IMG/VR virus record: IMGVR_UViG_3300003885_000011
Location: 1-42,581 of that record
Strand: one strand, 5' to 3'
DNA from: a virus
DNA: 42,581 bases
The stretch's first letter is position 1. Each line of letters begins with the position of its first letter. Below are positions 34,843 to 42,131 of this stretch, piece by piece. The position numbers and the translations under genes are program-made. A model generated the notes under the pieces. The model was given only the letters and a program-made list of their open reading frames with translations, had not been told where the DNA came from and searched no databases.

Positions 34843-36888
34843 GTGGTTCAGAACGCCCTGCTTCAGGAGGCGCTTCGTCTCGCCGCCCTGGGGCTCAAGG
34901 TCTTGCCGCTCCGTCCAAGGGACAAGCGGCCACTGACGGAACATGGCGTCCACGACTCCAGCTCAAGCAAGGAACAGATCGAGAAGTGGTGGCAGGAGAC
35001 ACCGACCGCCAACCTGGGTCTATCCTGCGAAGGGCTCCTGGTGGTCGACATCGACGACATGAAGTGCGGGTGGCCAGGGGACGACAAGAAAGCGAACGAC
35101 CTGTCCACCTGCCCGATCCAGCAGACGCCCCGTGGCGGGGCTCACTACCTGGCTCGAGACCCTCAGAAGGAGTTCGGCAACACCGCGTCAAAGCTGGCGA
35201 AGGGAGTCGACACGCGGGGCTCAGGGGGCTACATCGTGGTTGCTCCCAGCCAGATCGGCGACCAACGCTACACCTGGGTCGAGGGGATCGACTCCCTCGA
35301 AGAGATTCCGGAGGTCTTCCCCTGGCTCCGGGAGGACCTCCTGAAGATCAAGGAGACCGGCGGGTTCCGCGGCGAGGGAGGATTCCTGGGTGACCGCCCG
35401 ATCGCCGACGGCGAGCAGAACGACACCCTCCACCGGATCGGCTCCTGGATGCGCCGCCACGGCTTCGGGGAGAGCTCGATCCGGGCCACTCTACTCGAGG
35501 AGAGCCGGACCCGCTGCGTCGACAAAGACGGGAAGCCCTGGCCCCACCCCGAAGAGCGAGTCGAGAAGATCGCCCGGAGCTGCATGCGGTACGAGCCCGA
35601 CATCTTCGCGACCGCAGCCATGGAGGACGCCCCACCGTCGGTGGAGGAAGACACCTTCAGCGACCCGGGCCGATTCCCGGCACATCTCCTCGATGAGGCA
35701 CCTGGCTTCCTCTCAGAGGTCATGGACTTCACCCTGGCCACCGCGCCGCGTCCCCAGCCGGTCTACGCCCTCGCCGGCGCTCTGGCGCTCCAGTCAACCC
35801 TTGTGGGCCGGAAGATCAGGGACGAGGAGAACCTACGGGCAAACATCCTGGCCCTGGTGGTCGGGCGCTCGGGCTCGGGGAAGGACCGGCCGCGCCAGGT
35901 GAACCGCGAGATCCTCGACGCGATCGGAGCATCAGACGAGCTGCTCGGCACCGAGGAGGTCCAGTCGGGCAACGGCGTTTACACGATCGCACGGACGCAG
36001 CCAGTGTGCCTTCTCCAGCTCGACGAGATGGGCAAGATGCTGCTCAGGATCAAGCAGAGCCGCTCCGACGCCCTGGCGAACGTGATCTCGACCCTGATGA
36101 AGCTCTACAGCGCCTCGGGCGGCCCCTGCAAGCTCGGAGGCTATGTCGACCCCAAGCGTAACTTCATCGTCGAGCAGCCGTACTGCGTGGTCTTCGGGAC
36201 CACCGTCACTGAGTCCTTCGCCGCGAGTCTGACAACGGAGGAGCTCCATGATGGTTTTCTCTCGCGGACCCTTGTTTTTACGAGTGAAGAGTTCCCGATC
36301 GACGTCGACTTCAAGTGGACCAAGGTCCCCCAATCGATCGTCGACATGGCCGGAGACTGGCACCAGTTCCAGACCCAGAAGGGGAACCTGGTCTCGGTGA
36401 ACCCGGTCCCCCGGGTGGTCCGCTACTCCGCGGAGGCGCTCGAGGCCATGCAGGATTTCCGGGGATTCTGCTACAAGCTGTCGCTCGAGCACACGCTCTG
36501 GACACGCGCCATGGAGAAGACGAAGAAGGTCGCAATCCTCCACGAAGCGGCCACTCAGGGGCCAGGAATGGAGGTCATTTCAGCCCGCGCATTCCGCTGG
36601 GCGGCGCAGCTCGTGGAGTACCAGACACGGGAGACTCTGTGGGTTGCCAGCCAGTGGATATCGGACACCTGGCTCGAGGCTCTGAACAAGAGATTCATTC
36701 GCTGGATGAGGTCGAAAAATGGGACCGTCACCCTGACACAATTCACCCGTGCCTTCCAATCGGTGAACAAAAAGACCCGTGCAGAGCTCATTGATACTAT
36801 GGTACAAACCGGACAACTTGTTGCAAAGAAACACGGTAACCTTACAAAGTTATCTCTGACTTCACTGAAAAATAGGGGGTCTATTTGA
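34843..36888 (+). CDS. Primase-polymerase/helicase fusion, 681 aa
   Basis: The N-terminal part is an archaeo-eukaryotic-type Prim-Pol domain: ALGLKVLPLRPRDKRPL, catalytic VVDIDD (67-72, Asp69/Asp71) and TPRGGAHY (95-102, His101), with GGYIVVAPSQ after. The C-terminal part has a P-loop GRSGSGKD near residue 342, a Walker B-like LLQLDEMG near 390 and a helicase-like end, similar to DUF3987 proteins. It can prime and unwind; extension may rely on host polymerase. The start is GTG 34843 with GAGGGG upstream. Confidence 0.85.
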   Translation: MVQNALLQEALRLAALGLKVLPLRPRDKRPLTEHGVHDSSSSKEQIEKWWQETPTANLGLSCEGLLVVDIDDMKCGWPGDDKKANDLSTCPIQQTPRGGAHYLARDPQKEFGNTASKLAKGVDTRGSGGYIVVAPSQIGDQRYTWVEGIDSLEEIPEVFPWLREDLLKIKETGGFRGEGGFLGDRPIADGEQNDTLHRIGSWMRRHGFGESSIRATLLEESRTRCVDKDGKPWPHPEERVEKIARSCMRYEPDIFATAAMEDAPPSVEEDTFSDPGRFPAHLLDEAPGFLSEVMDFTLATAPRPQPVYALAGALALQSTLVGRKIRDEENLRANILALVVGRSGSGKDRPRQVNREILDAIGASDELLGTEEVQSGNGVYTIARTQPVCLLQLDEMGKMLLRIKQSRSDALANVISTLMKLYSASGGPCKLGGYVDPKRNFIVEQPYCVVFGTTVTESFAASLTTEELHDGFLSRTLVFTSEEFPIDVDFKWTKVPQSIVDMAGDWHQFQTQKGNLVSVNPVPRVVRYSAEALEAMQDFRGFCYKLSLEHTLWTRAMEKTKKVAILHEAATQGPGMEVISARAFRWAAQLVEYQTRETLWVASQWISDTWLEALNKRFIRWMRSKNGTVTLTQFTRAFQSVNKKTRAELIDTMVQTGQLVAKKHGNLTKLSLTSLKNRGSI

Positions 36889-36941
36889 AAAGTAAACCGT
36901 CACAAGCTGAATTGAGAAAAGGAGATAATGTAACCTTTATG

Positions 36942-36974
<33 letters not shown>

Positions 36975-37100
36975 TCGTGCGCGTTAAGTGGGCATCGTGA
37001 GAGAGGGGTGTCCCTGAAATAGGTGAAATGTCTCTTCTGAATTGGACCTCTTTGTCCAGTTTAATATCTACCCTCCCTACTATCCCCCCTCGGCACGGGG

Positions 37101-37109
37101 TGCTAAAAT
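37101..37109 (+). promoter_or_regulatory. Extended -10 promoter candidate for the small-gene block
   Basis: TGCTAAAAT is an extended -10 (TGn plus TAAAAT, five of six). No -35 match is seen, which extended -10 promoters do not require. The perfect hairpin ACGGA/TCCGT follows at 37110-37123, where the transcript would begin. The first gene starts at 37155. Confidence 0.5.
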
Positions 37110-37154
37110 ACGGAAATGTCCGTTTGGAGGTAACCACTCACCAAGGGGGAAATC

Positions 37155-37379
37155 ATGAATCGATTTGAAGGAATCTGCACCGACTTGATCCGCGACTACG
37201 AGCGGCTCATCACCATTGCCAACTTCCCAGGGAAGCGAGACGCCTGTCACGGAGAACGACAGCAACTCGTCAAATCAGTCCGCCGGCACATGGAGGTCAT
37301 CTCGGAAGAATTCAAAGACCGTGTCGTCGATCTCAAATGGGTGAATCCAGCCGCCGAGGAAGGGAAGGCGTCAAAGTGA
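37155..37379 (+). CDS. Hypothetical helical protein, 74 aa
   Basis: First gene of the right-arm small-gene operon, with GGGGGAA upstream of the ATG. It is all-helical (MNRFEGICTDLIRDYERLIT, then QQLVKSVRRHMEVISEEFKD). No family recognised. Its stop overlaps the next GTG start. Confidence 0.6.
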   Translation: MNRFEGICTDLIRDYERLITIANFPGKRDACHGERQQLVKSVRRHMEVISEEFKDRVVDLKWVNPAAEEGKASK

Positions 37380-37771
37380 AGATCAAAGAGCTGATGGAGA
37401 TTCAGTGGCCTGCCGACGCCCTCCTACTCGTCGATCGCGCCGACTGGCGAGACCTCTGCGACGAGCTCGGGGAAAGCCCCGATAACGTCGTCGTCGATAT
37501 CGAGGGGGCGTCGCCCTCGTTCTTACCGTCCTCGGTGGAGGGCCCCTCGCCGCGCACCGTCCTCCAGGTCGCCGACATGGAGGTCTACGACCGCGCCGCC
37601 TACCGACGGGTGAATCAGGTCGTCAACGAGCGCCTGCGCCCCGTAGGGACCCGCATGGACCCCTTCAAGTGCGAGAGCTGCGGGGGGGAGTACCTCTTCG
37701 TCTCCAAGAAGGCCCGGGCCTCGATCGTCTGCGACGGCTGCGGGAGTCAGGCTGAAAGGACCACCACGTGA
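37376..37771 (+). CDS. Zinc-ribbon protein, 131 aa
   Basis: The GTG start at 37376 overlaps the previous stop (GTGA) and has GAGGAAGGGAAGG upstream. An N-terminal alpha/beta region (MEIQWPADALLLVDRADWRD) precedes a C-terminal zinc ribbon CESCGGEYLF ... CDGCGSQ. Zinc ribbons of this kind bind nucleic acid or RNA polymerase in phage factors. Exact role unknown. Confidence 0.65.
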   Translation: MKIKELMEIQWPADALLLVDRADWRDLCDELGESPDNVVVDIEGASPSFLPSSVEGPSPRTVLQVADMEVYDRAAYRRVNQVVNERLRPVGTRMDPFKCESCGGEYLFVSKKARASIVCDGCGSQAERTTT

Positions 37772-37941
37772 CTGCCGCATGCGGCCATTGCGCGGAAACC
37801 GTCGAGGTCGAACAGACATTCTTCGGAATCATGGACTGTCCACACTGCGGAAAACAGATCGATATCCAGGCACGTGTGCGAAAACTTGGCGAACTCGCTG
37901 AGGAGATCGAAAAAAAATGGGGAATGGAGGAACTCGAATGA
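37768..37941 (+). CDS. Small zinc-ribbon protein, 57 aa
   Basis: The GTG start overlaps the previous stop; GAAAGGA lies upstream. Two CxxC-like knuckles (CGHC and CPHC) sit in an N-terminal ribbon, followed by a charged helix (ARVRKLGELAEEIEKKWGME). It may work with the preceding zinc protein. Confidence 0.6.
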   Translation: MTAACGHCAETVEVEQTFFGIMDCPHCGKQIDIQARVRKLGELAEEIEKKWGMEELE

Positions 37942-38084
37942 GCTGGAAACGACAACTCGCCCGCTTCCTCGTCCGGCGGGCCGTCAAGAAGTACGGAATC
38001 TGGAACGTCCTCGATTGGCTCGAGGACGAATCCGACGAGATCGCCACATGGGCCACCGACTGGTGGGGAAGGAATTCAGAGTGA
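37938..38084 (+). CDS. Small helical Trp-rich protein, 48 aa
   Basis: ATGA overlap with the gene before and GTGA overlap with the gene after. A basic amphipathic start (MSWKRQLARFLVRRAVKKYG) is followed by an acidic Trp-rich end (WLEDESDEIATWATDWWG). This could be membrane-surface-binding. Not recognised. Confidence 0.55.
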   Translation: MSWKRQLARFLVRRAVKKYGIWNVLDWLEDESDEIATWATDWWGRNSE

Positions 38085-38293
38085 CGAAAGAAGACGACCA
38101 ACTCAGCTACTACCGCGACAAGCTGCTCTTGAAGTTGGCGGAGTCCGTTAGGACTCTACTGATCGGACCAGTTCAACCATCTCGGATGAGCAAAGCTAAC
38201 GAGCTGCTCAGCACAGCTACACAGTTTGATAGCCAGCTTGATCAGAGGTGGCCACTCGGAGAGGACACCTGGTACGGAGAAGAGAAGACATGA
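38081..38293 (+). CDS. Hypothetical protein, 70 aa
   Basis: The GTG start at 38081 overlaps the previous stop. The protein is helical (LSYYRDKLLLKLAESVRTLL, then KANELLSTATQFDSQLDQRW) with an acidic end. It forms part of the chain of overlapping genes from 37155 on. Confidence 0.55.
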   Translation: MTKEDDQLSYYRDKLLLKLAESVRTLLIGPVQPSRMSKANELLSTATQFDSQLDQRWPLGEDTWYGEEKT

Positions 38294-38634
38294 ATCAAGT
38301 AGCCTGCCCTCTGCACGTCACCGAGGAAGAGCTGAAACAACTCACCGCCGCGGCGGCTGTCTGCCTCTGCGAATGGGAAAACGCAGAGGGTGAGCGCTGG
38401 GGCGAGCTACAAGTGATCGGCTCACTTCAGGAGTGCCAGGAAGAGTGCAAGTCGGTTGAGGGACCACGACTCTTCCCGGTTGTTCCAGTCGTCAAAGGAT
38501 GGGGGAAAACCTCCACCAGCTCCAGAGGGAACGCGGCGACTGCTCGAAGTGCTCCTATCCGGGTGATGATACAGGACCCGTCTGGTGCGACGAACACACC
38601 CTGGAGGTCTGGAGTCAGGCATGAAAAAGACTGA
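38290..38634 (+). CDS. Hypothetical protein with doubtful C-terminus, 114 aa
   Basis: ATGA overlap gives the start. The first 70 residues look like protein (VACPLHVTEEELKQLTAAAA, CLCEWENAEGERWGELQVIG). The last 45 are Ser/Thr/Arg-rich and coincide with a convincing zinc-knuckle frame at 38499-38624. An indel near 38499 may have split one longer protein, or two genes may truly overlap. Confidence 0.5.
   Translation: MNQVACPLHVTEEELKQLTAAAAVCLCEWENAEGERWGELQVIGSLQECQEECKSVEGPRLFPVVPVVKGWGKTSTSSRGNAATARSAPIRVMIQDPSGATNTPWRSGVRHEKD
38499..38624 (+). CDS. Small zinc-knuckle protein or continuation of the 38290 gene, 41 aa
   Basis: The frame reads MGENLHQLQRERGDCSKCSY and ends with CDEHTLEVWSQA, giving CSKC plus C and H as metal ligands. 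Its TGA overlaps the start of the next gene (ATGA at 38621), the coupling seen between nearly all genes in this operon. That overlap is good evidence that the frame is translated. Confidence 0.5.
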   Translation: MGENLHQLQRERGDCSKCSYPGDDTGPVWCDEHTLEVWSQA

Positions 38635-38842
38635 GCGCATTCCGCCCCGGCCGTTCACCGTCAAGATGCTCCGCAAGGTGCTCGAACGCTTCCAGGACGA
38701 CGATCCGATTATGATTCCTGATGAAGACGAGTGGGGACTACTCTACTCCGTCAGGACAGAGAGCATGTATTTCCAGGACGAAAGCAGCGTGAAGGGGAAT
38801 CACGAGAAATTCGTCGTCTGCTTGGACACGAAGAAAACATGA
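38621..38842 (+). CDS. Hypothetical protein, 73 aa
   Basis: Starts at the ATGA overlap. The sequence (PFTVKMLRKVLERFQDDDPI, then EDEWGLLYSVRTESMYFQDE) looks like a helix followed by a beta-hairpin-rich domain. No family recognised. ATGA overlap with the next gene. Confidence 0.6.
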   Translation: MKKTERIPPRPFTVKMLRKVLERFQDDDPIMIPDEDEWGLLYSVRTESMYFQDESSVKGNHEKFVVCLDTKKT

Positions 38843-39120
38843 GAATCCGCCGAATCGCCGTCACCGTCGAGCCATGGGTGCATGCTCAGCAAACAGGACC
38901 ACAAACCATTGAAGCTCGCTTCAAGATCGAGCTCGACGGACTCGAACCCATGCACTGCGTTGAGGTCATGCGCGAGAGCGACTTCGAAACCCGATTCGAT
39001 TGGTTCATGAAGAGCGTGCAGAAGAGAGTCAAGTCGATTATCGAGGCGTCGGAGAACAAGACACTCACGTTCGAAGACGGGAAGGCATTTATCGACGGGA
39101 AGGATCTGGGGAGATGGTGA
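38839..39120 (+). CDS. Hypothetical protein, 93 aa
   Basis: ATG 38839 overlaps the previous stop. Strands RRIAVTVEPWVHAQQTG and IEARFKIELDGLEPMHCVEV precede a helical C-terminus (FDWFMKSVQKRVKSIIEASE). A two-layer alpha/beta protein of unknown role. Confidence 0.6.
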   Translation: MRIRRIAVTVEPWVHAQQTGPQTIEARFKIELDGLEPMHCVEVMRESDFETRFDWFMKSVQKRVKSIIEASENKTLTFEDGKAFIDGKDLGRW

Positions 39121-39121
39121 C

Positions 39122-39610
39122 TTGATCAAGGGACACGGCCACAGGATGGTGGCACTCGCAAAGCCTCGGACGTGGTCGAACACGATATGTCCCTGGTGCA
39201 AAATGCATCTGGCATACGACCAGCCAGTCTTGTGTCGAGAAAAGCTTGTTCATCCGCACTGTCGGGAAAACATGGAGAGCCAGACAACGAAGAGGAGGAG
39301 ACAATTTTTGGAAGCGAGAAAGCGCAAAGAGCAGGAAGAACGGCTTCGAAAGGTGAAAGATAAGAACGACCAGATCAGAGGACAGAAGAAACAACGAGCC
39401 AAACAGGTTGACGACTATTTCATACGCAGAATCTCTGATACCGCGCGCGCTCTGTTTTTCAATAAGTCGAGGTCTCTCGGAATGCTGAAGGAAGAGCAGC
39501 TCGCAGTATGGAACGGCTCCAAAAAGGTCCGCGATCGGTACAAAAAAGAGATCCTTGCGGAGCTGATGAGGGCAATCGACAAGATTCTGCCAGTGAAAGG
39601 AGAACGATGA
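39122..39610 (+). CDS. Zinc-finger plus coiled-coil basic protein, 162 aa
   Basis: The TTG start at 39122 or ATG 39146. Near residue 24 is a Cys/His knuckle (CPWCKMHLAYDQPVLC, then HPHC) giving a CxxC...C..H..C ligand set. A long basic coiled-coil helix follows (KRKEQEERLRKVKDKNDQIR) and a helical C-terminus. It probably binds nucleic acid. Not a named family. Confidence 0.6.
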   Translation: MIKGHGHRMVALAKPRTWSNTICPWCKMHLAYDQPVLCREKLVHPHCRENMESQTTKRRRQFLEARKRKEQEERLRKVKDKNDQIRGQKKQRAKQVDDYFIRRISDTARALFFNKSRSLGMLKEEQLAVWNGSKKVRDRYKKEILAELMRAIDKILPVKGER

Positions 39611-39648
39611 GCTACACAACGAAACACCCCACGGAGGTGGCCAGATGA
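39607..39648 (+). CDS. 13-codon coupling frame
   Basis: ATGA overlaps on both sides link the genes at 39122 and 39645 through this 13-residue frame (MSYTTKHPTEVAR). Its last bases, GAGGTGGCCAGATGA, are the ribosome binding site and start of the next gene, and recur exactly before the gene at 39836. Confidence 0.4.
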   Translation: MSYTTKHPTEVAR

Positions 39649-39839
39649 CACTCGCAACCAATGCATATGACCCTGCTTCACAAATGACAGTCAGAGAACA
39701 CATGGCCACAATGATCTGTGCCGGATTATCAGGCGATGAAAATGTGTCAAACTTACAAGCCGCAGAATGGGGCGTCGAGACAGCCGACTACCTGATTGAA
39801 TTCCTGAATACCAAGGACCCCGGAGAGGTGGCCAGATGA
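39645..39839 (+). CDS. Hypothetical protein, 64 aa
   Basis: A helical acidic protein (VREHMATMICAGLSGDENVS, then AAEWGVETADYLIEFLNTKD) ending EVAR, the same four residues as the 13-codon frame upstream, because both ends carry the same translational-coupling cassette. No family recognised. Confidence 0.6.
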   Translation: MTLATNAYDPASQMTVREHMATMICAGLSGDENVSNLQAAEWGVETADYLIEFLNTKDPGEVAR

Positions 39840-40096
39840 TCGCCCGTATTACCTATGAAGGATTCGAAATCCTCGAGACGGAAGATGACAAGGTCACAAG
39901 CGAAGGAATAGCTGACGTCTTTATTGTTGACGGAGACAAGTTCGCGTTTTGCCTCAGCGAAGAAGGTAATGAAAGACCTTCGGTCTCTTTCGATATCTCA
40001 GCAACCCAGCTTCTCGCAGCAATTGAAGGGCTTATGGTGGAACTCGAAGAAGAAAAAGAGATCAACAGAGAACAGCAAAGGCAAAAACATTCATGA
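39836..40096 (+). CDS. Hypothetical protein, 86 aa
   Basis: Starts at an ATGA overlap behind GAGAGGTGGCCAG. Beta-rich first half (ARITYEGFEILETEDDKVTS, GDKFAFCLSEEGNERPSVSF) and an acidic helical end (MVELEEEKEINREQQRQKHS). Unknown function. Confidence 0.6.
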   Translation: MIARITYEGFEILETEDDKVTSEGIADVFIVDGDKFAFCLSEEGNERPSVSFDISATQLLAAIEGLMVELEEEKEINREQQRQKHS

Positions 40097-40129
40097 AGTA
40101 GTACGTACAGAAAGTGAGGAAGTGACCAA

Positions 40130-40276
40130 ATGACATTCGGAGAACTCATCGGAATGCTGATCCTGCCTGGAGTATTCATCGCATGGATCGTCTGGGCGTT
40201 TACACGTAAAGACGACGACTCCGGTGGCTACAGCGGCGAAGACCGTGGCCACCAGGGGGATCAGTTTGGAGAATAA
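40130..40276 (+). CDS. One-TM small protein, 48 aa
   Basis: ATG 40130 with GAGGA about 10 bases upstream. One TM helix (IGMLILPGVFIAWIVWAF) is followed by a polar Gly/Asp-rich tail (RKDDDSGGYSGEDRGHQGDQ). It lies immediately before the Tat-signal protein gene, one base away, so the two may act together at the inner membrane. Confidence 0.6.
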   Translation: MTFGELIGMLILPGVFIAWIVWAFTRKDDDSGGYSGEDRGHQGDQFGE

Positions 40277-40277
40277 G

Positions 40278-41006
40278 ATGACACGAGAACGAGGCTCTGC
40301 CCCCAACCGCAGCCGCCGAACCTTCCTCTTCGGAGTCGGTGCCTTCGCAGCTGCCCTCTTCATCCCGCGAACCGCAAAGCTGATCTTTCCTGTCGAAAAC
40401 TCACCACTCCTGCTGCCGTCCAGTCCCCTGAGCGGTGGCAACCGAACCGGCAACCGCCGCGTCTACATGTGGCTCGTCAAGGACAAGAAGGAGGAAGGTG
40501 GCGCTCGCTTCATGGAGAAATTCGGCTCGCCGCCGGCGAATAGCGAGGACGGCTCGAGGGTGGCCGTGCTCTGCAACGAGAACGCCTATCGAAAGTATGA
40601 CATGGGGTTGAAGTCCTCGACGGATGCGGATACCGGGGAAGCATTCTTCTACGACGACAGCAAAACTTTCCATTCTTGGGGTGGTCCAGGTTGCATGGAC
40701 GAACAGGTCCACGTCCTCCCGAAGGAGACCGCGGAAGCGTTCGCCAAACGTGCATTCGAGGCGGAACGCACGCAGAGTGACTTCAACTGGGCCGAGAACC
40801 CAAAGCACCCGTGGCCCAAGGTGCCGAAGGCCGGCGAGGTGGTGAAGCTGCCGTCGAAGAACGCTCGAATCTCGATCCCCCTGACTCCTCACGTTGTTAC
40901 TGGCTCCGAAGATGACAAGCCCGTGGTCTGCAAGCTGAAGGGCTACGATACGATCTACAACGACGGGAAGAGCCTGGTGGTGAAGCGCTCGATGATCGTG
41001 CCGTGA
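40278..41006 (+). CDS. Tat-signal exported protein, 242 aa
   Basis: ATG 40278 has GGAG upstream. The N-terminus MTRERGSAPNRSRRTFLFG carries the twin-arginine consensus SRRTFLF followed by a hydrophobic stretch (VGAFAAALFIP). This predicts export of a folded protein by the Tat pathway. The mature part has CNENAYRKYDMG, WGGPGCMDEQVHVLP and a beta-rich end, with three Cys. I recognise no enzyme family. Alternatives are a lipoprotein-like or anchored protein. Tat export of a phage-encoded protein is unusual. Confidence 0.65.
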   Translation: MTRERGSAPNRSRRTFLFGVGAFAAALFIPRTAKLIFPVENSPLLLPSSPLSGGNRTGNRRVYMWLVKDKKEEGGARFMEKFGSPPANSEDGSRVAVLCNENAYRKYDMGLKSSTDADTGEAFFYDDSKTFHSWGGPGCMDEQVHVLPKETAEAFAKRAFEAERTQSDFNWAENPKHPWPKVPKAGEVVKLPSKNARISIPLTPHVVTGSEDDKPVVCKLKGYDTIYNDGKSLVVKRSMIVP

Positions 41007-41206
41007 GAGACAACGAACACGTCGGGAACATGCAGCTCAGCGTGTCCGCAGTCATCCACGTCTACGTGATCCGGTCGCTTGACGGCGAGATCATGGCCCG
41101 CTGCGAGGGCCTTGAGACTGGTCGACTGGTGGCCAACCTGCTCAACGACTACGATCGCATGGCCCCTGGAGAAAAAGCACGGCTGAAGGACCGATGGAAC
41201 TCATGA
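41003..41206 (+). CDS. Hypothetical protein, 67 aa
   Basis: The GTG start overlaps the previous stop. It has a strand-helix layout (LSVSAVIHVYVIRSLDGEIM, then LETGRLVANLLNDYDRMAPG), like the gene at 2819. Function unknown. Confidence 0.6.
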   Translation: MRDNEHVGNMQLSVSAVIHVYVIRSLDGEIMARCEGLETGRLVANLLNDYDRMAPGEKARLKDRWNS

Positions 41207-41658
41207 GCGTCGAAGACATCGATACCGAATACCTGGTTCAGATTCGTGACAAGTTCCAGCAAGGAGCCAGCGGAGGATCTGGAGCACGCGTGATCCGCGA
41301 GCTCGCCGGGAAGCTCGTCGAGGTGATCTGCGAGCTGCGCGAGCTGCGGGAAGACGATCCGCTGGTGGCCACGGAGACTTATCCGAGGACTCCCGGCGAG
41401 CTTCGAATGAATCTTCCCCAGGCTCGTCTCGAGGAGCCCGCGGCGAAGGCCGGGACTACCTTTGCACTCGATGTCGTTCTCCTCCCCGAGGACGGTGGTC
41501 GGCTCTACGTGCAGGTCTTGAAGCTCCCAGAGCCAGACTCCATGCCGCGTGTGATCGCTGAGCTGGTGCTCACCGCTGAAAGCACGGAAGCGCTCCGTGA
41601 GCTCCTGGTGCCCACCAGTGGCCACGAGGAGCTTTCGGACGGGTCACCGGAGGGCTGA
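41203..41658 (+). CDS. Hypothetical protein, 151 aa
   Basis: Start 41203 overlaps the previous stop (ATGA); ATG 41194 is an in-frame alternative. A helical N-terminal half (RVIRELAGKLVEVICELREL) is followed by strands (TFALDVVLLPEDGGRLYVQV) and an acidic end. No motif recognised. Confidence 0.6.
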   Translation: MSVEDIDTEYLVQIRDKFQQGASGGSGARVIRELAGKLVEVICELRELREDDPLVATETYPRTPGELRMNLPQARLEEPAAKAGTTFALDVVLLPEDGGRLYVQVLKLPEPDSMPRVIAELVLTAESTEALRELLVPTSGHEELSDGSPEG

Positions 41659-41702
41659 AGCTCCGAAGCCCTTAGAGAGGCAACCAGGGGCCTTGCTGGT
41701 GG

Positions 41703-41731
41703 TTGATCTCGACCGTCGTGGCTGTTATTAT
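41703..41731 (+). promoter_or_regulatory. Strong extended -10 promoter for the HNH gene
   Basis: TTGATC (41703-41708), a 17-base spacer and TATTAT (41726-41731, five of six) with TGT directly before the -10. Transcription would start at about 41738-41739, where the GTG start codon lies, implying a leaderless mRNA. Confidence 0.6.
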
Positions 41732-41738
41732 AACCAGG

Positions 41739-42131
41739 GTGAAAACCTGTACGAAGTGCCACGAAGAGAAGCAGCTCGAGGAGTTCCACCAGAACAAGAA
41801 CTCTGACGACGGCTACAATTGGCGCTGTAAGAGGTGCAACTGCGCGGATGTCCTTGCACACCGCAAAACCCCCAAGGGAAAGCAGCTTCACCGCGAGCAG
41901 ATGCAGCGCTATCGAGCTCGAAACAGGCTCAAGGAAGCCATGCGAGCTCGACTCCGTCGAGCTGTCAAGCGTGGCAAGGTCGAGAAGACCCGCTGTGCCC
42001 TCTGTAGCGAGCTCCGAGTTGAGGCTCACCACCACAAGGGCTATGCCCCCGAAGTGGCTCTCGACGTCGTCTGGCTATGCCGAAAGCACCATATCGAAGC
42101 CGACAACCACCTTCGTCGTGGTTATAAGTAG
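41739..42131 (+). CDS. HNH-type endonuclease with zinc motifs, 130 aa
   Basis: The GTG start at 41739 is chosen for promoter spacing. An N-terminal zinc motif (CTKCHEEKQLEEFHQNK ... CKRCN) is followed by a basic helix and an HNH-like core CALCSELRVEAHHHKGY ... WLCRKHH, with two further Cys as structural zinc ligands. This is the layout of zinc-stabilised HNH endonucleases common at phage genome ends. It could be a homing or a packaging-associated nuclease. It is the last gene before the long non-coding region. Confidence 0.75.
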   Translation: MKTCTKCHEEKQLEEFHQNKNSDDGYNWRCKRCNCADVLAHRKTPKGKQLHREQMQRYRARNRLKEAMRARLRRAVKRGKVEKTRCALCSELRVEAHHHKGYAPEVALDVVWLCRKHHIEADNHLRRGYK

